From Pseudomonadota bacterium (GTDB taxonomy: Bacteria > Pseudomonadota > Gammaproteobacteria > Burkholderiales > Thiobacillaceae), in assembly GCA_021802595.1 (NCBI GenBank), contig JAJZRT010000316.1, forward strand, positions 1 through 5,297: DNA of 5,297 nt, read 5' to 3'. The notes under the pieces are model-generated. The model saw nothing but the letters and a program-made list of their open reading frames with translations, did no database searches and was not told the origin of the DNA. This document shows positions 1-5,297 of the stretch, piece by piece. The position numbers and the translations under genes are program-made. Each line of letters begins with the position of its first letter. The stretch's first letter is position 1.

Positions 1-1155
1 GATTCCGTGCAACTCGGCCCGCGCCCGTTCTACCTGGTGCAGGGCATGGACGAAGGCAAGCTCAAGGACCGCCTGATGCAATGCGAGAAAGGCCCCTTCT
101 ACCGCACCGATTTCTCCATCGGCCATCGCGGCGCCGCCCTGCAGTTCCCCGAACACTCCGATGCCTCCTATCGTGCCGGCGCGAAAATGGGCGCTGGCAT
201 CGTCGAATGCGACGTCACCTTCACCAGGGACGGCGAGCTGGTCTGCCGCCACAGCGAGTGCGACCTGCAGACCACCACCAACATCGTCGCCACCGATCTG
301 AACAGCAAGTGCACCGTGCCCTGGACCGGCCCCGGCCAGAGCCCGCGCCCCCAATGCTGCACCAGCGACCTGACCCTGGCCGAATTCAAGTCGCTGAAGC
401 CCAAGATGGACGCCAGCAACCCCAACGCCACCACCGCTCAAGGCTACCTGGGCGGCACCGCCAGCTGGCGCACCGACCTGTACACCGGCCAGGCCAGGGT
501 GATGACTTTCAAGGAAAGCATCGCGCTCAACCAGGAACTCGGCGTGAAGCACACGCCCGAACTCAAGGGCGCAGACCACCAGGACCGCGTCGATGCCATC
601 TTCGGCAGCCAGGCCGCTTACGCCCAGAAGTTCATCGACGAGCTCAGGAATGCCGGCGTGTCGCCCAAGGATGCCTGGGTCCAGTCCTTCAACAAGGACG
701 ACATTCTTTACTGGATCAAGAACGAACCGCGCTTCGGCAAGCAGGCCGTCTATCTGGACAGCATCGACCCGACCGCAACTCCGGCCATCCCGCGTCAGAC
801 CCTGGATGAACTGAAGCAGTTGAAGAAAAGCGGCGTGAACATCGTTGCCCCGCCGATGTGGGCGCTGCTGTCGGTGAACGGTGCCGGCGAAGTCGTTCCT
901 TCCGAATACGCGAACGACATCAGGAAGGCGGGGCTCGACATCATCACCTGGACCTTCGAACGCGCCGACCTTCGCAAGGGCGCCTCCAAGGCCGGCTGGT
1001 ATTACCAGTTCGACCCCGAGGGCAAGGCGATCAAGAAGGACAGCGACATGTACAAGGCACTGGACGTCCTGGCCCGCAAGGTCGGCATCCTCGGCATCTT
1101 CTCCGACTGGCCTGCCACGGTGACCTATTACGCCAACTGCTTGGACCTGAAGTAA
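1..1155 (+). CDS. Glycerophosphodiester phosphodiesterase family protein, 5' end missing
   Basis: This family hydrolyses glycerophosphodiesters to glycerol-3-phosphate and an alcohol. The frame is open to the window edge (two codons precede a GTG at 7), so the true start and any signal peptide lie outside. Counting from that GTG, the GDPD catalytic signature is clear: GHRGA with His40 and Arg41, PE at 48-49, the acidic pair in VECDV (Glu67, Asp69) and the second catalytic His82 in CRHSECD. A TPELK segment (Glu185, Lys187) matches the internal Glu-x-Lys strand, and IFSDWPATV near the end matches the C-terminal barrel motif. Eight cysteines (26, 68, 80, 85, 102, 117, 118, 378) and an insert at about 88-165 suggest a disulfide-containing exported enzyme, which is inference. 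A strong terminator follows, so this is the last gene of its transcript. The family call is firm; substrate and location are not. Confidence 0.92.
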   Translation, partial: DSVQLGPRPFYLVQGMDEGKLKDRLMQCEKGPFYRTDFSIGHRGAALQFPEHSDASYRAGAKMGAGIVECDVTFTRDGELVCRHSECDLQTTTNIVATDLNSKCTVPWTGPGQSPRPQCCTSDLTLAEFKSLKPKMDASNPNATTAQGYLGGTASWRTDLYTGQARVMTFKESIALNQELGVKHTPELKGADHQDRVDAIFGSQAAYAQKFIDELRNAGVSPKDAWVQSFNKDDILYWIKNEPRFGKQAVYLDSIDPTATPAIPRQTLDELKQLKKSGVNIVAPPMWALLSVNGAGEVVPSEYANDIRKAGLDIITWTFERADLRKGASKAGWYYQFDPEGKAIKKDSDMYKALDVLARKVGILGIFSDWPATVTYYANCLDLK

Positions 1156-1175
1156 GCCTGGGTCCTGCAAACGGG

Positions 1176-1206
1176 AAGGGCGGCCCCGATCCGGGGCCGC
1201 CTTTTT
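1176..1206 (+). terminator. Rho-independent terminator of the phosphodiesterase gene
   Basis: A perfect 9-bp GC stem, GGCGGCCCC (1179-1187) with GGGGCCGCC (1193-1201), closes a five-base loop that can tighten by one more G-C pair. It is followed at once by TTTTTCTTT. The flanking AA on the left can pair with the start of the T run. It lies about 20 bp after the stop codon. The opposite strand lacks a T run, so it should act only on rightward transcription. Confidence 0.95.
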
Positions 1207-1342
1207 CTTTGGGAAAACGTGCGCGTGCGCATCGCGGGGCCTGCGCCCGGACCCGGCCGTGCGGGCGCAGATCAAAGGCGGTGGCGTGGGGCCATAGCGG
1301 GAACACATTCTGCTTGATCTCCAAAGCGGCGCATAAAACGTC

Positions 1343-1359
1343 GGGTTTGCGACAAACCC
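1343..1359. repeat. Perfect 7-bp inverted repeat (hairpin)
   Basis: GGGTTTG and CAAACCC are separated by the three bases CGA, giving a perfect small hairpin. No T run follows on either strand, so it is not a standard terminator. It could be a regulator site, a folded leader element or part of a dispersed repeat; the sequence does not decide. Confidence 0.5.
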
Positions 1360-1402
1360 TGCGAGCGCATCCATTCAGGGGCAGAGAAAAACCGGAGCAA
1401 GT

Positions 1403-1519
1403 TCATTGCGAGGAACGTGGCGACGCGGCAATCCAGAATGCTCGATTAATCAATGCACCGGATTGCCGCGCCGAGTTTATGCCCACTGGGTGTTTATGCC
1501 CTCTGGGTACCCGCAATGA
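1403..1519. repeat. MITE-like interspersed inverted repeat (CATTGCG/CGCAATG type)
   Basis: The ends are inverted copies: TCATTGCG at 1403-1410 and CGCAATGA at 1512-1519. A second, perfect 11-bp inverted pair lies inside: CGCGGCAATCC at 1424-1434 and GGATTGCCGCG at 1460-1470, enclosing a 25-base loop with the palindrome GATTAATC (1444-1451). The left arm resembles the well-known dispersed proteobacterial repeat beginning CATTGCGAGG. The right arm departs from it and carries a tandem duplication instead. No protein is encoded. It is probably a non-autonomous element or structured intergenic repeat; family membership is from memory and unchecked. Confidence 0.75.
1475..1508. repeat. Two adjacent 17-bp tandem repeat units
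   Basis: The unit GTTTATGCCCNCTGGGT occurs at 1475-1491 and again immediately at 1492-1508, with one mismatch (A versus T). Each unit contains a short CCC-to-GGG dyad. The pair lies within the right arm of the MITE-like repeat and may be a recent slippage duplication or a normal part of that repeat subtype. Confidence 0.85.
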
Positions 1520-1535
1520 CAAGGACATGTCTTGT
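1519..1535. promoter_or_regulatory. Imperfect palindrome upstream of the globin gene, possible operator
   Basis: The sequence ACAAGGACATGTCTTGT becomes a perfect 16-bp palindrome if one of the two central-left G bases is removed; its core GACATGTC is itself perfectly palindromic. It lies 27 bases before the globin start codon and touches the right end of the repeat. The position suits an operator, but it matches no regulator site I can name, and the extra base makes dyad binding uncertain. Confidence 0.3.
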
Positions 1536-1562
1536 TCAGGCCATCTACAAGGGGGCGCAATC

Positions 1563-1964
1563 ATGAACGCTGAAATCATCAAGGCCAATCCCCACTACCA
1601 GCGGCTGGGCGGGGCGGAAGCCGTGCGCAAGCTGGTCGACCGCTTCTACGACCTGATGGACGAAGACCCGGACTACTACGGCATCCGCAAACTGCATCCC
1701 CAGGACCTGACCGAATCGCGCAACAAGCTCTACTGGTTCCTGAGCGAGTGGACCGGCGGCCCGGCCTTGTTCGCCGAGCACATCGGCCAGCCCTTCCTGC
1801 GCCGCCGCCACGCGCCGTTTGCCATCGGCGTGAGCGAGCGCGATCAATGGATGGGCTGCATGGTGCGCGCCATGCAGGACGTCGGGCTGGCGACCGACCT
1901 GCGAACGAAACTGGAACAGGCCTTGTTCAAGACCGCAGATTTCATGCGCAACCAGCCCGAATAG
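1563..1964 (+). CDS. Group II truncated hemoglobin (GlbO-like)
   Basis: A 133-residue heme protein of the two-over-two globin fold. Family members bind O2 and NO and are linked to NO detoxification or oxygen-related redox chemistry in the cytoplasm. The N-terminal helix has the LGG-x-x-AVRKLV-x-RFYDLM pattern with the B10 tyrosine (Tyr29). The middle segment FLSEWTGGP (59-67) is typical. The proximal heme ligand is His83 in the LRRRHAPF segment, and Trp96 (RDQWM) is the G8 tryptophan characteristic of group II. The length is normal for the group. The start at 1563 is chosen because AAGGGGG (1549-1555) lies seven bases upstream and the protein then begins at the expected place. A Rieske-type gene follows on the same strand about 250 bp on, with palindromic repeats between. 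The assignment is firm; the physiological substrate is unknown. Confidence 0.95.
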   Translation: MNAEIIKANPHYQRLGGAEAVRKLVDRFYDLMDEDPDYYGIRKLHPQDLTESRNKLYWFLSEWTGGPALFAEHIGQPFLRRRHAPFAIGVSERDQWMGCMVRAMQDVGLATDLRTKLEQALFKTADFMRNQPE

Positions 1965-2050
1965 CGCCCGTGCTGCGTCAACGGCCAGTAGGCACTCCAT
2001 GCGTACCGATGAACTCACCCAGGCAATCCACCCCGGCCCGTTCGCCATGC

Positions 2051-2181
2051 GCCTGTCGAAGCCTGTCCTGTGCCAGCCGAATGGGGGCTGTGTGGTTCGA
2101 CAGGCCTGTCCAGAGCCTGTCGAAGGGCTCACCACGAACGGAATCAACAACGTACCGTTCGCCCTGAGCCTGTCGAAGGGC
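2051..2181. repeat. Cluster of GCCTGTCGAA-type palindromic repeats
   Basis: The 10-base core GCCTGTCGAA occurs in direct orientation at 2051-2060, 2115-2124 and 2169-2178, and inverted (TTCGACAGGC) at 2096-2105. The inverted copy can pair with the second direct copy as a 10-bp stem with a nine-base loop. CGAACGG (2135-2141) pairs perfectly with CCGTTCG (2155-2161). This is the widely scattered intergenic repeat whose translation yields spurious peptides such as LSLSKG and FDRLRANG, so frames across it should not be annotated. It fills most of the gap between the globin and Rieske genes and ends about 37 bases before the Rieske start. The transcript could fold here and be processed or attenuated, which is inference. 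Confidence 0.88.
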
Positions 2182-2218
2182 CGGTTTAACGCTTCCCCCA
2201 TGAAACAGGACACCCAAC

Positions 2219-2611
2219 ATGAATGAACTCTTTGCAATCTGCCGCATCAACGAAATAGACGAAGACCGGCCCAGCGGATTCTGGCTGGTCGTGCGCAGCG
2301 AGACCGGCGAAGCCAAGCCGTGGCCCATCGTGATCGGACGCAAGGGAAACCGTTTTTTCGGCTTCGAAAACGCCTGCCCCCACACCGGCAGCCGGCTGGA
2401 TACCGAGCCCGGGCAGTTCCTCGATGAGGACGGCAACTTTCTCACCTGCGGCAAGCATCGCGCGCAGTTCGACCTGGATACCGGCAGCTGCTTCATCGGG
2501 CCGTGCCGGGGGCAGCAACTGACCCCCGTCACCCTGGTGATCGACGACGGCGATGTCTGCGTCACGGGGGTGGAGCTGGCCGAAGAAGACGGCCTGGATC
2601 GCGGCGATTGA
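2219..2611 (+). CDS. Rieske-type [2Fe-2S] ferredoxin-like protein
   Basis: A 130-residue stand-alone Rieske domain, expected to carry one [2Fe-2S] cluster held by two cysteines and two histidines and to shuttle electrons in the cytoplasm. The first ligand box is ACPHTGSRL (Cys53, His55) and the second is TCGKHRAQFDLDTG (Cys77, His80). The later GPCRGQQLTPV segment is the usual proline-loop end of such ferredoxins. There is no signal peptide, membrane anchor or catalytic domain, so it resembles oxygenase-type ferredoxins rather than the bc1 subunit. The start at 2219 is supported by CAGGA at 2206-2210, eight bases upstream; the earlier ATG at 2200 is in another frame and ends quickly. It follows the globin gene on the same strand, so an electron-donor role to the globin or to an unlinked oxygenase is possible but unproven. 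The C-terminus is acidic. Confidence 0.93.
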   Translation: MNELFAICRINEIDEDRPSGFWLVVRSETGEAKPWPIVIGRKGNRFFGFENACPHTGSRLDTEPGQFLDEDGNFLTCGKHRAQFDLDTGSCFIGPCRGQQLTPVTLVIDDGDVCVTGVELAEEDGLDRGD

Positions 2612-2783
2612 GCCGGTGGCCGCGCGCAGTGCCGCATTGATGGAAAAAAAGATCAGCGCATGGCTATCGATCTGGCTCAGGAACGGACGAATACCGATGT
2701 CTCGGCGCCTCTGAGGCCGGTGGTGGACGACCGGGATCGCCGCGCTGCACGGCCATCCCGCGCCCACCATGCGGCACGGGCGC

Positions 2784-2789
2784 TAGAAT
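2784..2789 (+). promoter_or_regulatory. Possible -10 box for the ynfA-like gene
   Basis: TAGAAT differs from TATAAT at one base and lies about 35 bases before the start codon, with AGGAG (2806-2810) between. No good -35 box is visible at the right distance, so this is only a candidate. Confidence 0.3.
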
Positions 2790-2822
2790 GCTGCTTGCGC
2801 ATTTCAGGAGACAGTCGTCGCC

Positions 2823-3155
2823 ATGCTTGAAATCAAAACCCTCCTGCTCTTCCTGCTGACGGCCGTGGCCGAGATCGTCGGCTGCTATCTTCCCTACCTC
2901 TGGCTCACGCAAGGGAAAAGCGCATGGCTTCTCGTTCCTGCAGGCTTGAGCCTCGCGCTTTTCGCCTGGCTATTGTCACTGCACCCGGCCGCCGCAGGCC
3001 GTGTCTATGCCGCCTATGGCGGCGTTTATATCTTTGTGGCCATTCTCTGGCTCTGGGCGGTTGACGGCATAAGGCCCACGGCCTGGGACCTGGTCGGGTC
3101 GTCGGTCGCCCTCGCAGGCATGGCCATCATCATGTTCGCGCCAAAAAACGCATGA
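2823..3155 (+). CDS. ynfA: YnfA/UPF0060-family inner membrane protein
   Basis: A 110-residue protein of about four transmembrane helices (roughly residues 5-23, 32-52, 62-80 and 87-106), the standard size for UPF0060. The family hallmarks are present in order: [12 protein letters not shown] (16-27, with membrane-embedded Glu17), [18 protein letters not shown] (53-70), [14 protein letters not shown] (76-89) and GMAIIMFAP near the end. YnfA proteins resemble small multidrug resistance transporters, and some have been linked to efflux of cationic compounds; the substrate here is unknown. The start at 2823 is preceded by AGGAG at 2806-2810, with a rather long 12-base spacing, but it gives the exact family N-terminus. 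It lies 211 bp after the Rieske gene with a candidate promoter, so it is probably transcribed on its own. The next gene converges on it from the right. Confidence 0.95.
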   Translation: MLEIKTLLLFLLTAVAEIVGCYLPYLWLTQGKSAWLLVPAGLSLALFAWLLSLHPAAAGRVYAAYGGVYIFVAILWLWAVDGIRPTAWDLVGSSVALAGMAIIMFAPKNA

Positions 3156-3315
3156 CACGACGATGGGCACCTCCCTGGCGGCAGCCCGACCTCGATCCCG
3201 GATGTCATCGCCGGAAAGCCCTGCAAGCCAGGCGGAAACGGTGTCGATGAGCCGGATCGTGCCCGTTCGGACTTCGGAGACCTTCATTCACCCCACGAAC
3301 TCAAGCGCATTGCGC

Positions 3316-3822
3316 TCAGCCTTCGCTCAACACCTCGGCGAGCGTTTGCGGCGAAAGCGTCGTCGCCTGAGCAAACCCGCCGACGAACCGGATCGACTCC
3401 GGCCATATCGCGAACAGCGAGAAATCGGCAAAGCTGAACAACTCCGCGCTCTGGGGAAACCGGGCCAGGTAGGCGGCCTTGGCCTCGGCATGCGCATCGG
3501 TCTCACTGGCGACTTGCGCCGCCCGGCCCTGGATCGTGACCCGGGCCAATGCCTGGACAGGCACGTCGGGCGTCAGCGGCGCGACGACCAGCAGGCTCAC
3601 CTGCGGGCTCAGCAGCATGTCCCTGGTGTGAGCCGCGAGCTGACTGACATGAATGACAAAACCCGAGCCGCCGGGAAGCGGGGCGAAGGGCACCATGGAC
3701 ACGTAGGGCTGGCCCTGGTGCAGGGTGCCGAGAGCGGCCACTTGTTGGGTTCGCAGCAGCTCGCGGAGGGTTTGGGCGTAGGCGGGGTCGATCATAGGTG
3801 CGGGGGGCGACATGCGCTGCAT
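3316..3822 (-). CDS. Pyridoxamine 5'-phosphate oxidase-like (HugZ-type) FMN-binding split-barrel protein
   Basis: A protein of up to 168 residues with one split-barrel domain. It begins with a helix (about 12-28), followed by the typical first strands AALGTLHQGQPYVSMVPFA (29-47), then the VIHVSQLAAHTRDMLLSPQVSLLV stretch (56-79) and the ARVTIQGRAAQV strand (93-104). The end, FADFSLFAIWPESIRFVGGFAQA (131-153), is very like the closing segment of HugZ-type heme-utilisation proteins. The extra C-terminal domain of longer HugZ proteins is absent. Members bind FMN, or heme in HugZ; whether this one degrades heme, reduces a flavin substrate or does something else cannot be told. The start is uncertain: Met1 (3822), Met4 (3813) and Met10 (3795) are all possible and none has a clear ribosome site. 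It lies downstream of rep on the same strand, so it could share that transcript. It converges with the ynfA-like gene. Confidence 0.85.
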   Translation of the reverse strand: MQRMSPPAPMIDPAYAQTLRELLRTQQVAALGTLHQGQPYVSMVPFAPLPGGSGFVIHVSQLAAHTRDMLLSPQVSLLVVAPLTPDVPVQALARVTIQGRAAQVASETDAHAEAKAAYLARFPQSAELFSFADFSLFAIWPESIRFVGGFAQATTLSPQTLAEVLSEG

Positions 3823-3860
3823 AGCCGTGAGATTGGTTGCCGAAAGCCGATGCTACCAGC

Positions 3861-3875
3861 GTAGGAGCCTGCTTG
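3861..3875 (+). repeat. Possible half copy of a REP-like repeat
   Basis: GTAGGAGCCTGCTTG resembles the conserved first half of the Pseudomonas-type REP sequence (GTAGGAG, purine-rich spacer, GCTTG). The expected pairing second half is not visible downstream. It sits in the 118-bp gap between rep and the split-barrel gene, so it is a relic or a chance match. Confidence 0.3.
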
Positions 3876-3940
3876 TTTGTGCTGTCGTCTCTGCTCAGAC
3901 CTCGCTCAGCCAGTGCACCGTGGGGCTTTCTGAGGGGTAG

Positions 3941-5297
<1,357 letters not shown>

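Larger units (their letters stand above)
1207..1562. other. Non-coding region upstream of the globin gene
   Basis: These 356 bases separate the phosphodiesterase terminator from the globin start. The globin frame happens to stay open leftwards through here, but it lacks a credible start with a ribosome site, and its translation over 1403-1519 is that of a repeat. The region holds a short hairpin (1343-1359), a MITE-like repeat (1403-1519) and an imperfect palindrome (1519-1535). The globin promoter must lie here or inside the repeat, but I see no convincing -35/-10 pair. Nothing recognisable was found in 1211-1340. Confidence 0.7.

Noticed and set aside
858..1562. Long N-terminal extension of the globin frame
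   Set aside because: The frame is open by chance through the phosphodiesterase gene, a terminator and a repeat. A good ribosome site and the normal globin N-terminus place the start at 1563.
1999..2226. 75-codon plus-strand frame between globin and Rieske genes
   Set aside because: Most of it is translation of the GCCTGTCGAA repeat cluster, giving the familiar spurious SLSKG peptide.
1545..2770. Several minus-strand open frames across the globin, repeat and Rieske regions
   Set aside because: They are antisense shadows of well-supported genes and include translations of palindromic repeats (FDRLRANG, LRQAQGER types).
2976..3287. 103-codon minus-strand frame overlapping the ynfA-like gene
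   Set aside because: It is mostly antisense to a clear YnfA-family gene and shows no recognisable domain or ribosome site.
3304..3316. AGCGC-ATT-GCGCT hairpin at the end of the split-barrel gene
   Set aside because: The stem is only five base pairs and no T run follows on either strand, so it is not a supportable terminator.
3163..3864. 233-codon plus-strand frame opposite the split-barrel gene
   Set aside because: It is arginine- and glutamine-rich with low-complexity composition, antisense to a gene with clear family motifs.

Overview
The window is a GC-rich stretch of chromosome, probably from a betaproteobacterium or a related proteobacterium. I infer this from the codon use, the mix of gene families (Rep helicase, YnfA/UPF0060, group II truncated hemoglobin, Rieske ferredoxin) and two short interspersed repeat types that are common in such genomes. 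No species can be named from the sequence alone. There is no phage, transposase, CRISPR, tRNA or rRNA signal.

Left part, plus strand (1-1206). The 3' portion of a glycerophosphodiester phosphodiesterase gene enters from outside the window and ends in a textbook rho-independent terminator. Next comes about 360 bp of non-coding DNA holding a 7-bp hairpin, a MITE-like inverted repeat with an internal 17-bp tandem duplication, and an imperfect palindrome just upstream of the next gene.

Middle part, plus strand (1563-3155). Three small genes follow: a group II truncated hemoglobin, a Rieske-type [2Fe-2S] ferredoxin-like protein and a YnfA-family four-helix membrane protein. A cluster of GCCTGTCGAA-type palindromic repeats fills the gap between globin and Rieske genes. 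The globin and Rieske products could form an oxygen/NO-binding plus electron-transfer pair, but this is inferred only from gene order.

Right part, minus strand (5297-3316). The C-terminal two thirds of the DNA helicase Rep runs in from the right edge. It is followed, on the same strand and about 120 bp downstream, by a short FMN-binding split-barrel protein of the pyridoxamine-phosphate-oxidase/HugZ-like type. The ynfA and split-barrel genes converge across about 160 bp with no clear terminator.

The genes are mostly ordinary housekeeping or stress functions. I found no convincing undescribed system. The most interesting points are the globin-Rieske pairing and the repeat elements and palindromes packed on both sides of the globin gene.
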